Under the pieces are notes generated by a model that saw nothing but the letters and a program-made list of their open reading frames with translations, did not search any database and was not told the DNA's origin. This document shows, piece after piece, positions 1-6,563 of a DNA stretch of 14,097 bases (position 1 is the stretch's first letter; each line of letters begins with the position of its first letter). A program made the position numbers and the translations under genes. Source of the stretch: Rhodospira sp. (lineage in GTDB: Bacteria > Pseudomonadota > Alphaproteobacteria > Rhodospirillales > Rhodospirillaceae); contig JANQGN010000371.1 of assembly GCA_028277295.1 (NCBI GenBank), forward strand, positions 1 through 14,097, read 5' to 3'.

Positions 1-1025
1 AGGTCCCCCGCCACCATCTCCGCCACCAAGTCCTTGAACGCCGTCGTGTGTCGCCAGCCCAGCCGGTCCCGCGCCTTTGTCGGGTCTCCCAGCAGCAGGT
101 CCACCTCCGTCGGGCGGAAGTAGCGCGGGTCGACGCTCACCAGGACCTCGCCGGTGCGGGCGCATACCCCGGTCTCGTCCAGCCCTGTTCCGCGCCAAAC
201 AATCTCGCGGTTCACCTGACGGAACGCCAGGTCGACGAACGCGCGCACGGAGTGGGTCTCGCCGGTGGCCAGCACATAGTCGTCAGGTTCGTCCTGCTGG
301 AGAATGCGCCACATGCCCTCGACGTAGTCCCTGGCGTGCCCCCAGTCGCGCCGCGCATCCAGGTTGCCCAGGTAGAGGCGTTTCTGCAGGCCCAATGAGA
401 TGGCCGCCACGGCCCGGGTGATCTTGCGGGTGACAAAGGTCTCGCCGCGGATCGGGCTCTCGTGGTTGAACAGGATGCCGTTGGAAGCGTGCATCCCGTA
501 GGCCTCACGGTAGTTCACCGTGATCCAGTAGGCGTACAGCTTGGCGACGGCATACGGAGAGCGCGGGTAGAAGGGTGTGGTCTCGCGCTGCGGCGTCTCT
601 TGAACCTTCCCGTAGAGCTCCGACGTGGAGGCCTGGTAAAAGCGGGTCTTGCCGTCCAGCCCCAGGATGCGGATGGCCTCGAGCAGGCGCAGCGTGCCGA
701 GCGCGTCGGCGTTGGCCGTGTACTCGGGCGTTTCGAAACTCACCTGCACATGACTCTGCGCTGCGAGGTTGTACAGCTCATCGGGTTGCACCTCCTGGAC
801 CAGGCGGATCAGGTTCGTGGCGTCCGTGAGGTCACCGTAATGGAGGTGGAAGTTCACGTCCGTCTCATGGGGGTCCTGGTAAAGGTGGTCGATGCGGGCC
901 GAGTTGAAGGACGACGAGCGCCGCTTCACGCCGTGCACCACGTAGCCCTTGGCCAGCAGCAGCTCCGCCAGGTAGGCCCCATCCTGTCCTGTTATGCCCG
1001 TGATCAGGGCGGTCTTCCGTGCCAC
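1..1025 (-). CDS. gmd: GDP-mannose 4,6-dehydratase (3' end cut by window edge)
   Basis: Cytoplasmic short-chain dehydrogenase/reductase that converts GDP-D-mannose to GDP-4-keto-6-deoxy-D-mannose, the first step to GDP-L-fucose and related 6-deoxyhexoses. The visible 341 codons begin VARKTALITGITGQDGAYLAE, with the Rossmann motif G10-ITG-QDG16 for NADP. The catalytic residues fall as expected: T134 and E136 in STSELYG, and Y158/K162 in PYAVAK. The DARRDWGHARDY and SVDPRYFRPTEVD segments are typical of Gmd. The start is a GTG; AAGGAG lies 9 nt upstream and no ATG fits the conserved N-terminus. The frame is still open at base 1, just past the MVAGDL segment near the usual C-terminus, so only a short tail should be missing. 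It is the last visible gene of the galE-glycosyltransferase-fcl-gmd operon, 72 nt after fcl. Family assignment is very secure. Confidence 0.95.
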   Translation of the reverse strand, partial: MARKTALITGITGQDGAYLAELLLAKGYVVHGVKRRSSSFNSARIDHLYQDPHETDVNFHLHYGDLTDATNLIRLVQEVQPDELYNLAAQSHVQVSFETPEYTANADALGTLRLLEAIRILGLDGKTRFYQASTSELYGKVQETPQRETTPFYPRSPYAVAKLYAYWITVNYREAYGMHASNGILFNHESPIRGETFVTRKITRAVAAISLGLQKRLYLGNLDARRDWGHARDYVEGMWRILQQDEPDDYVLATGETHSVRAFVDLAFRQVNREIVWRGTGLDETGVCARTGEVLVSVDPRYFRPTEVDLLLGDPTKARDRLGWRHTTAFKDLVAEMVAGD

Positions 1026-1097
1026 CGCGACGTGCTCCTTAAGACGCGTATTTGGTTTGCTCACCGGAACCGTTTGCGATCAAAACTCCCGTGGACT

Positions 1098-2051
1098 TCA
1101 GGTCCTTACCGTGTCGACATTCTCCAGGAACCAGGCATAGTAGTGTCGCAAGCCATCCCGCAGGGACGTCCGGGCCGTCCACCCCAGGGCCGCGAGGGTG
1201 GCGACGTCCAGCACCTTCCTGGGCATGCCGTCGGGCCGGCTGGTGTCGAAGACCACCTCCCCCGAAAAACCCACCGTTTCGCGCACAGCCTCGGCGAAGG
1301 CGGCAATGGTGATGTCCTGTCCGGTGCCCACGTTGACGTGGTAGTCCTCCGAGTAGTGGGTCATGAGGAACACACAGGCATCCGCCAGATCGTCGACGTA
1401 GAGGAACTCACGGACGGGCCGACCCGTTCCCCAGACGGTCACGTCGGGCGCGGCGGCCTGTTTCGCCTCGTGGAAACGGCGCAGCAAGGCCGCCGGAACG
1501 TGGCTGTTTTCCGGATGGAAGTTGTCGCCCGGGCCGAACAGGTTGGTGGGCATGGCGGCAATGAAATCGCACCCGTATTGGCGCCGGTAGGCTTGGCACA
1601 GTTTGATGCCCGCGATCTTGGCGACGGCATACCATTCGTTGGTCGGCTCGAGCGGTCCCGTCAGCAACGCGGCCTCGGGCATCGGCTGCGGGGCCGCGCG
1701 TGGGTAGATGCAGGACGAGCCAAGGAACAGGAGTTTCTCCACCTTCGCCCGCGCCGCCGCATGGATGATGTTCGCCTCGATCATCAGGTTGTCGTAAAGA
1801 AACGTGCCCGGATACGTGCTGTTGGCATGGATCCCCCCGACCTTTGCCGCCGCGACGAACACCACCTCCGGCTTATGGGTGGCGACGAAGGCCTCGACGT
1901 CCGCCTGCCGGGTCAAGTCGACGCGGTCGCGATCGTCCCGAATCACGACGCAGTCGACGGCCCCAAGCCGTCGCACGATGGCACTGCCCACCATCCCGCG
2001 ATGGCCCGCGACCCAAACCCGGCGCCCCCGGAGGCTGAACACGTCCGTCAT
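1098..2051 (-). CDS. fcl: GDP-L-fucose synthase (epimerase/reductase)
   Basis: NADPH-dependent 3,5-epimerase/4-reductase that turns the Gmd product, GDP-4-keto-6-deoxymannose, into GDP-L-fucose. The 317-residue protein has the usual family length. Visible signatures are the nucleotide-binding GHRGMVGSA at residues 16-24, VAAAKVGGIHAN at 67-77, GSSCIYP at 111-117 (S112 and C114 being the conserved Ser and Cys), the catalytic pair Y141/K145 in YAVAK, and the conserved His in NSHVPA (H184). The ATG start overlaps the stop of the upstream glycosyltransferase as ATGA, and a GGAGGG Shine-Dalgarno sits about 7 nt before it, indicating translational coupling. With gmd directly downstream it completes the GDP-fucose pathway. 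The gene is also called wcaG in colanic acid loci. Function is secure from the sequence; only the final polysaccharide is unknown. Confidence 0.95.
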   Translation of the reverse strand: MTDVFSLRGRRVWVAGHRGMVGSAIVRRLGAVDCVVIRDDRDRVDLTRQADVEAFVATHKPEVVFVAAAKVGGIHANSTYPGTFLYDNLMIEANIIHAAARAKVEKLLFLGSSCIYPRAAPQPMPEAALLTGPLEPTNEWYAVAKIAGIKLCQAYRRQYGCDFIAAMPTNLFGPGDNFHPENSHVPAALLRRFHEAKQAAAPDVTVWGTGRPVREFLYVDDLADACVFLMTHYSEDYHVNVGTGQDITIAAFAEAVRETVGFSGEVVFDTSRPDGMPRKVLDVATLAALGWTARTSLRDGLRHYYAWFLENVDTVRT

Positions 2052-3430
2052 GCCCGGCCCTCCACTGACGCGCGCGCACGCCTGGCCTCGGGATCAATCC
2101 CGCCATCCGGCTCACAGGACGCGGCCGCTGCGGCCATGTCGGCGCGCTGTCCAACACGCCGGTGATCAGGCACACCGGCGACGACGTCCGCGTAAGCCCG
2201 TCGACACGCGTCCTTTCCGGCCGTGGCCATGGCATACGCACGGCCCAGGCGCCCCAACCGGGCGCGCTCGTCGGCACTGGACATCAAGCGCTCGACGGCC
2301 TCGGCCAAACGGTGCGGCTGGTTTGGGGGCGAGATGAGAAAGGCGCCAGAGGCGACCCGAATCCGGTCCATCGGGGACCCCGGGTCCGCCGTACACACAA
2401 AGGGACGGCCGGCCGCCATGATCGCATAGATCTTGCTTGGGACCGCGAATGACGCGCCACCAGGGTCTTGCGGAACGAGGTGGATATGGCCGGCCGCAAG
2501 TCCTGCGCTGAGTCGATCTGGCGGACAGAAGCCCTCAAAGCGGATCATGTCTCCCAGGCCGCGCCCCTGGACCTTCTTTTCAAGGGTCGATCTGTAGTTC
2601 CCATCTCCACGAATGACAATTTTGGCCTCGACCGCCCGCGACCGTAAGGCTTCCGCAAGATCAAGGAGTTGATCCAGGCCCTGTTTCCGCCCGATATTCC
2701 CGCTGTACAGCAGGGTTATCGGGCCGTCTGCTTCCGGAAGCGGGCAAATCACATCCTCGTCGATGGTCGGCGGCACAACCCGGATCGGGCGATGAACACC
2801 GAGGGAGCGCAGGCTCCTTTCCATGGCCTCCGACAAGGTCACGATCTCGTCCGCGCGGTTCAGGGCGAACCGCTCGACACCGGACAGGACGCGCCGGATC
2901 ACCCGTCCCCCGGCGAAGTTCAGGGACCCGGCCAATCCGGACTGGATGTCATGAACGATGGCGACGCGCCGGGTCCGGCTGGGAACCGCCAGCACAAGCG
3001 CCAACACCGCCAAGATCGAGGGACAAACACCGATAACGACGGCCGCGTGGGATCGATCCCGAAGCAGCCGCAGCCAAGCCTGCACGGCGAACACACCTTC
3101 GGTCCGCAGCCTGGACACCAACCCCGCGGATCGCGGCGGCGGGGTGGGCAGGCGATCGATGCGGATACCCTTGAGGTCCTCGCGATCCTGTTCTCCGGTC
3201 TTGTAGTCAGGAAACACGGCGCGTCCCGGGTAAAATGGACGCGCGGCCAGGACTCGGACACCGTGGCCCGAGTCCGCAAGGAGTTCAGCGACATGCTGGA
3301 TCGGCGGCGCGCTGCCGGCCATCTCTGGCCAGAAGTACAGCGACACAATGGTCACGGACGGCGCCCTGGTCTCCACCTCTCGACTGGATGAGGGCGTCAT
3401 GACCGACACCATGGGGCCGCTCATCATCAT
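2048..3430 (-). CDS. GT4-family glycosyltransferase, WcaI-like (possible fucosyltransferase)
   Basis: A 460-residue GT-B fold glycosyltransferase expected to act at the cytoplasmic membrane face, adding a sugar from a nucleotide donor to a lipid-linked glycan. The N-terminal domain opens with VTIVSLYFWPEMAGSAPP (residues 26-43), a WcaI/WbuB-style acceptor-side motif. The C-terminal domain has LYSGNIGRKQGLDQLL (241-256), the GDGNYR turn, and VPSKIYAIMAAGRPFV (330-345), which replaces the classic EX7E motif much as in WcaI. Residues from about 420 to 460 are a hydrophilic Ala/Arg-rich tail that looks dispensable. The ATG at 3430 overlaps the galE stop (ATGA), but four further Met codons follow within 11 residues, so the true start may be slightly later. 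WcaI belongs to a fucose-containing pathway and gmd/fcl lie immediately downstream, so transfer of fucose is a reasonable inference. Donor and linkage cannot be read from sequence. Confidence 0.85.
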   Translation of the reverse strand: MMMSGPMVSVMTPSSSREVETRAPSVTIVSLYFWPEMAGSAPPIQHVAELLADSGHGVRVLAARPFYPGRAVFPDYKTGEQDREDLKGIRIDRLPTPPPRSAGLVSRLRTEGVFAVQAWLRLLRDRSHAAVVIGVCPSILAVLALVLAVPSRTRRVAIVHDIQSGLAGSLNFAGGRVIRRVLSGVERFALNRADEIVTLSEAMERSLRSLGVHRPIRVVPPTIDEDVICPLPEADGPITLLYSGNIGRKQGLDQLLDLAEALRSRAVEAKIVIRGDGNYRSTLEKKVQGRGLGDMIRFEGFCPPDRLSAGLAAGHIHLVPQDPGGASFAVPSKIYAIMAAGRPFVCTADPGSPMDRIRVASGAFLISPPNQPHRLAEAVERLMSSADERARLGRLGRAYAMATAGKDACRRAYADVVAGVPDHRRVGQRADMAAAAASCEPDGGIDPEARRARASVEGRA

Positions 3431-4452
3431 GCCGACACCTGTGCGCCCGACCGAAGGCCCGCGTCACCCGCCCCCCACCGCGCCGTCAGGGCCCGGGTCG
3501 CGTGTGTCACGTGGTCGGTGAGGTCGGTGAATCGCGCCCGCCATCCCAGGATGGCGCTCGCATACCCTGGGTCGGCCACCAGCCTGGCCGGATCGCCCGC
3601 GCGCCGTGGCGCGTCGCGGTGAGGCACGGCGCGCCCAGTGGCCCTCTCCACCGCGCGGATGACCTCGCGCACCGACGCGCCGCGGCCGGTGCCCAGGTTG
3701 GCCACCAGTGTTTCCCCGCCATCGAGCAGGTGGCGCAGCGCGCGCACGTGGGCCTCCGCCAGGTCGGACACATGGACGTAGTCTCGGATGCAGGTCCCAT
3801 CTGGCGTGTCGTAATCGGCGCCGAACACGTGCAACACGCTCCGTCGTCCATGGGCGGCCTGGATCGCCAGCGGGATCAGGTGGGTTTCCGGGTCGTGGGT
3901 TTCGGCGAGATCGCCGCCCGGATCCGCGCCGGACGCGTTGAAGTACCGCAGCGCGCAATAGCGAAGCCCGTCCGCCCGCCCAATGTCGGCCAGCATCTGT
4001 TCGGTCATCGCCTTGGTCCATCCATAGGGATTCACGGGGCGGATGGGGTGCGTCTCCGGGATGGGCACCGTGTCGGGATTGCCATAGACGGCCGCCGACG
4101 ACGAGAACACAATCAGCCGCAAGCCGGCCTCCCGCATGACCTCGAGCAGCGCCAGCGTGCCGGCCACGTTGTTGGCATAGAACCGCTGCGGGTCGCGCAC
4201 GGACTCCCCGGCCTCGATGAAGCCCGCGAAATGAAGAACCGCCCGTGGCGCATGCTGGTCGATGACGGCCCGCAAACGGGACCGGTCCGCGAGGTCGCCC
4301 ACCTCGAGCGGCCCCCAGCGGACAGCCGCCCGGTCTCCGTTGACAAGGGAGTCGTAGGTCACGGGCAGGACGCCGTCCTTCGCCAGGGCCTTGCAGCAGT
4401 GGCTGCCGACGAAGCCGGCCCCGCCCGTCACCAGGACTGGACTCGCCGTCAT
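3427..4452 (-). CDS. galE: UDP-glucose 4-epimerase
   Basis: Interconverts UDP-glucose and UDP-galactose (possibly also the N-acetyl forms) in the cytoplasm, supplying galactose for glycan assembly. The 341-residue protein matches family size (about 330-340). Visible motifs: NAD-binding GGAGFVGSH (10-18), the HFAGFIEAGESV loop (74-85), SSSAAVYG with the catalytic Ser near 119, Y143-GWT-K147 as the YxxxK catalytic pair, RYFNASGADP (169-178) and DYVHVSDLAEAH (224-235). The ATG start has a GAGGGGGA ribosome site a few bases upstream. It is the first secure gene of the four-gene operon and overlaps the glycosyltransferase by 4 nt. A small reading frame upstream ends in an ATGA overlap with this start. 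Its location in a polysaccharide cluster, away from Leloir pathway genes, suggests a role in polymer synthesis rather than galactose catabolism. Confidence 0.93.
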   Translation of the reverse strand: MTASPVLVTGGAGFVGSHCCKALAKDGVLPVTYDSLVNGDRAAVRWGPLEVGDLADRSRLRAVIDQHAPRAVLHFAGFIEAGESVRDPQRFYANNVAGTLALLEVMREAGLRLIVFSSSAAVYGNPDTVPIPETHPIRPVNPYGWTKAMTEQMLADIGRADGLRYCALRYFNASGADPGGDLAETHDPETHLIPLAIQAAHGRRSVLHVFGADYDTPDGTCIRDYVHVSDLAEAHVRALRHLLDGGETLVANLGTGRGASVREVIRAVERATGRAVPHRDAPRRAGDPARLVADPGYASAILGWRARFTDLTDHVTHATRALTARWGAGDAGLRSGAQVSA

Positions 4453-4562
4453 GCTGTCCCCCTCGGTCGACCGGCCCGGGCCGTTTCCGTGACGGCATGG
4501 GACACCACGGGAAGGGCCTCGACGACCAGGCCCAGGGCGTGAACCACCGCGACCAATGGCAT
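4449..4562 (-). CDS. Possible 37-residue ORF coupled to galE
   Basis: Candidate only. From ATG at 4562 a short frame runs MPLVAVVHALGLVVEALPVV and then a polar Arg-rich end, stopping at a TGA that overlaps the galE start as ATGA, the same arrangement as the two secure junctions downstream. Third codon positions are GC-rich like the neighbouring genes, and the first 20 residues are hydrophobic. Against it: no convincing Shine-Dalgarno (only a GGA about 10 nt upstream), no recognised family, and the frame extends upstream through a 15-bp tandem repeat in a way that looks non-coding. It could be a leader peptide that couples translation into galE, the tail of a decayed upstream gene, or chance. 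Confidence 0.25.
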   Translation of the reverse strand: MPLVAVVHALGLVVEALPVVSHAVTETARAGRPRGTA

Positions 4563-4588
4563 CGCGGTTGTCCGGCGACGCCGGTTGT

Positions 4589-4630
4589 CATGGACACGGC
4601 TTGCATGGACACGGCTTGCATGGACACGGC
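4589..4630. repeat. 15-bp tandem repeat, 2.8 copies
   Basis: The unit catggacacggcttg occurs at 4589-4603 and 4604-4618 without mismatch and then partially (12 bases) at 4619-4630. It is about 140 nt upstream of galE. The unit length is a multiple of three, so in the minus strand it would encode a repeating Val-His-Ala-Ser-Arg, but no real gene appears to contain it. It may be a slippage-prone minisatellite or a stack of binding sites. Confidence 0.85.
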
Positions 4631-4873
4631 CGAAAGATCCGACACGCTTTCGCTGCAAAATCATGCGGCCGACACCCCATGCGGGCGTCGGAAGAACGGA
4701 CCTCATCTGTCCCCATGTGTCTTGCGAGCGCCCGCATCGTCGGGCCCAGGCACGGCGACGCGGTGCCGGGGTGGCAACGGCCGAGGTCCACGACCGCCGG
4801 CATACGCGGTCCGACGGAACCGTCTGCTGCGCTATCCCGGTGTTCGATGGAAAACGCCAACCATCGTCACTCA

Positions 4874-4919
4874 TGGCCAGTAACACCGTATCGGTGTGGC
4901 CAGTAACACCGTATCGGTG
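4874..4919. promoter_or_regulatory. Two perfect 23-bp tandem repeats carrying palindromes (candidate operator)
   Basis: Two identical 23-bp units lie head to tail at 4874-4896 and 4897-4919. Each contains the palindrome caccgtatcggtg; in the first copy it extends to ACACCG-TAT-CGGTGT (4883-4897), and in the second the outermost pair is broken. The centres are 23 bp apart, close to two DNA helical turns, so two dimers would bind the same face. Position is about 430 bp upstream of galE and nearly 400 bp past the terminator of the ynfA unit. Repeat and symmetry are seen directly; operator function and the protein involved are inferred. An iteron-like or transposon-end origin is an alternative. 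Confidence 0.5.
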
Positions 4920-5265
4920 CAAAACAGGGTCTGTCCAACACAGGAGACAATGGAGGCGCGGCGGGACACCCCTTTTTTCTCGGATATCACACCAGGGAAA
5001 GGCAAGGGAGTTCACCGCCGTCGTGTCGGGAAGGTCGCTCATCGCGCCCCTTGTCTCCACCTTTACTACAGAGCCGCCAGCCAACACCTATTCGGCGCCC
5101 ACGCGTGTCACGCTCGCCTGTGTATAGCGAAGATTCGGCCGAGGGGCAACGACTCACACGCATGTCCCAACAATAGGTTGATGATTCCCCGGGGTCTGGG
5201 GATATGGCGGTTGAGTTCGTGTTTGCCTCACACCGCGTTGAGCCCTGCGCGTCGCGGCCTGGTGT

Positions 5266-5304
5266 TACAGCCGATCGACCGATACCGGGTATGAGTCGGC
5301 TGTA
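5266..5304. repeat. Nested inverted repeat
   Basis: Outer 9-bp arms tacagccga (5266-5274) and tcggctgta (5296-5304) are perfectly complementary and enclose a second palindrome, ATACC-G-GGTAT (5282-5292). It lies just beyond the ynfA terminator in the minus-strand direction. The plus strand reads ggtgttac (5261-5268) followed after 9 nt by accgatac, which resembles the minus-strand reading of the 23-bp repeats at 4874-4919 (ggtgttac, 7 nt, accgatac). It could be a diverged binding site for the same regulator in the opposite orientation. Confidence 0.5.
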
Positions 5305-5309
5305 CAGGC

Positions 5310-5339
5310 AAAAAAAGGGATCACGCGTCGATGTGATCC
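5310..5339 (-). terminator. Rho-independent terminator of the receptor-methyltransferase-ynfA unit
   Basis: Read on the minus strand: a perfect 7-bp stem GGATCAC/GTGATCC with an 8-nt loop, then one C and seven T residues. It sits 100 nt after the ynfA stop codon and in the right orientation for it. This is the clearest intrinsic terminator in the window and separates the iron-uptake unit from the polysaccharide operon. Confidence 0.85.
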
Positions 5340-5438
5340 GCGCCAGACCCGAGGGAATCCGACCCACGCCGCCCGCGCCCCGACGTCAACAGCCCCTGTC
5401 CGACCACGGACGTCAAAGCGTGGGCGGCGCTCAGAGGC

Positions 5439-5768
5439 TCATGGACCGCCGCGCGGACCAAAGAGAATGACCAGGGCACCGATGACACACAGGCTCACGC
5501 CGGCGGCGTCCCAGCGATCGGGACGGGCTCCTTCGACCACCCACATCCACGCCAGCGATGCCAGGATGTAGATACCACCGTAGGCCGCGTAGGCGCGGCC
5601 AGCGAAGTCGGCATCGATGCGGGTGAGCGCCCAGGCGAACAGGACCAGGCTGGCCACGCCGGGCACCAGCCAAAGGGGTGTCTTGCCCAGGCGCAGCCAA
5701 GCCCAGAAGGCGAAGCAGCCGCCGATCTCCGCGAACGCGGCCAGAATATAGGTGGGAATCGTCCACAT
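5439..5768 (-). CDS. ynfA: YnfA family (UPF0060) small membrane protein
   Basis: A 109-residue inner-membrane protein of the UPF0060 family, whose usual length is about 108. Four hydrophobic segments are visible at about residues 5-24, 30-49, 61-79 and 86-104, with the family signatures AEIGGCFAFWAWLR (13-26), RAYAAYGGIYI (58-68) and DRWDAAGV (84-91). The family resembles small-multidrug-resistance transporters in size and topology; its role is still only loosely known, with reported links to drug efflux in some enterobacteria. The ATG at 5768 gives the conserved N-terminus, although the ribosome site is poor. It starts 52 nt after the methyltransferase stop and is followed by a strong terminator, so it is probably the last gene of the TonB receptor-methyltransferase-ynfA unit. 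Family call is secure; substrate unknown. Confidence 0.92.
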   Translation of the reverse strand: MWTIPTYILAAFAEIGGCFAFWAWLRLGKTPLWLVPGVASLVLFAWALTRIDADFAGRAYAAYGGIYILASLAWMWVVEGARPDRWDAAGVSLCVIGALVILFGPRGGP

Positions 5769-5820
5769 GCGGGCGGTATAGCACCATCAGCCATTGGGAA
5801 TGAACCACCTGTTGAGGGGC

Positions 5821-6465
5821 TTACCCACCTTCGGGCTTGCGGGCCACAAACAGCATGCCGGTTTCGGTGGGATCGTGCACAGCGTCCGGCCGCAGTCCGC
5901 CGTCCTGCGACCATCGGGTCAGGTTTTCCGGCGCATCGAACCGCATCCGGCGGGCGAGCGGACCGAACATCCGGTGAACCCACCGCGACGACGCCGGTGG
6001 GGCCGTCACAATGGCCATGCGTCCGCCCGGGGCCAGAACGCGCGCCATCTCGGCGATGGCCTCGGCGGGGTGGGGGAAGAAGAAGAAGGCGTGCAAGCAA
6101 AAGACGGCGCTGAACAGGCTGTCCGGATACGGCAGCGCGGCCGCATCGCCCTGCACGACCTCCAGCCGGCCGTCGGCGACGGCGCGGGCGTTCCGCTTCC
6201 ATGTTTCCGCCACCATGTCCGGGCTGTGGTCGAGCCCGGCCGCGCGACAGCCGCGGGCCAGAGCCATCTCAAGAAACACACCGCCGCCGCATCCGACGTC
6301 AAGGATGCGGTCCGTCGCCGTGACCGGCACGACCGCCAGCGCCTTGCGGAACCCGGGCATGTGGCCCACCGGCCGCCGGTACAGGGCGCGCCCGATGGAG
6401 CCATTGGGACGGCGGGCGACGGCGTCGACCAGACGGTCAACGGCTGTGCGGGACCTGGTGACCAT
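5821..6465 (-). CDS. Class I SAM-dependent methyltransferase (Methyltransf_11 type)
   Basis: A cytosolic methyltransferase of 214 residues from the chosen start. SAM-binding motif I is ILDVGCGGGVFLE (54-66), the acidic residue ending strand 2 is D79 in GLDHSP, motif II is QGDAAALPYPD (105-115), and VLAPGGRMAIVTAP (143-156) is the typical strand-5 region. The acceptor cannot be deduced; the family includes small-molecule, quinone and lipid methyltransferases. The aromatic run HAFFFFPHP (125-133) is unusual and would line the active-site side. I chose ATG 6465 because conserved-looking sequence begins soon after it; a longer frame from GTG 6570 overlaps the receptor stop by 7 nt and would add 35 low-similarity residues. 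Neither start has a strong ribosome site. It follows the receptor gene directly and precedes ynfA by 52 nt, so co-transcription is likely. Modification of a metallophore is conceivable but unsupported. Confidence 0.83.
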   Translation of the reverse strand: MVTRSRTAVDRLVDAVARRPNGSIGRALYRRPVGHMPGFRKALAVVPVTATDRILDVGCGGGVFLEMALARGCRAAGLDHSPDMVAETWKRNARAVADGRLEVVQGDAAALPYPDSLFSAVFCLHAFFFFPHPAEAIAEMARVLAPGGRMAIVTAPPASSRWVHRMFGPLARRMRFDAPENLTRWSQDGGLRPDAVHDPTETGMLFVARKPEGG

Positions 6466-6563
6466 GGGAGAACTCGTTCTGTTCCGGGATTGTGAGGGGG
6501 TGGGCAAGGGTCCGGTGCCGCAGCCCTTTCCTGCATCGGCGGCGGCCCGGATCTCGATCGGTG

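Larger units (their letters stand above)
4563..5309. other. Gene-poor leader region upstream of the polysaccharide operon
   Basis: About 750 bp with no reading frame on either strand that looks like a real protein; the longest frames are rich in Arg, Cys and His and match nothing I recognise. It contains a 15-bp tandem repeat (4589-4630), a 23-bp tandem repeat with embedded palindromes (4874-4919), and a nested inverted repeat (5266-5304). The promoter of the galE operon should lie here. One weak match on the minus strand is TTGGCG, 18 nt, GATAGC downstream of the 23-bp repeats, but it is not convincing. Confidence 0.6.

Noticed and set aside
462..2165. 567-codon plus-strand reading frame opposite gmd and fcl
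   Set aside because: It lies entirely antisense to two well-supported genes, is rich in Arg, Gly, His and Val, and matches no family; long antisense frames are expected in GC-rich DNA.
3502..4542. 346-codon plus-strand frame opposite galE
   Set aside because: Antisense shadow of galE, whose motifs and start are clear on the minus strand.
4589..4919. CRISPR array from the tandem repeats
   Set aside because: The repeats are directly adjacent with no spacers, have two different unit sizes, and there are no cas genes.
4449..5087. 212-codon minus-strand frame upstream of galE
   Set aside because: Composition is erratic, it runs through both tandem repeats, and no domain is visible; only its last 37 codons were kept as a weak candidate.
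5266..5316. Plus-strand terminator formed by the inverted repeat and the adjacent A-run
   Set aside because: On the plus strand the run is A, not T, and no plus-strand gene precedes it; the A-run belongs to the minus-strand terminator at 5310-5339.
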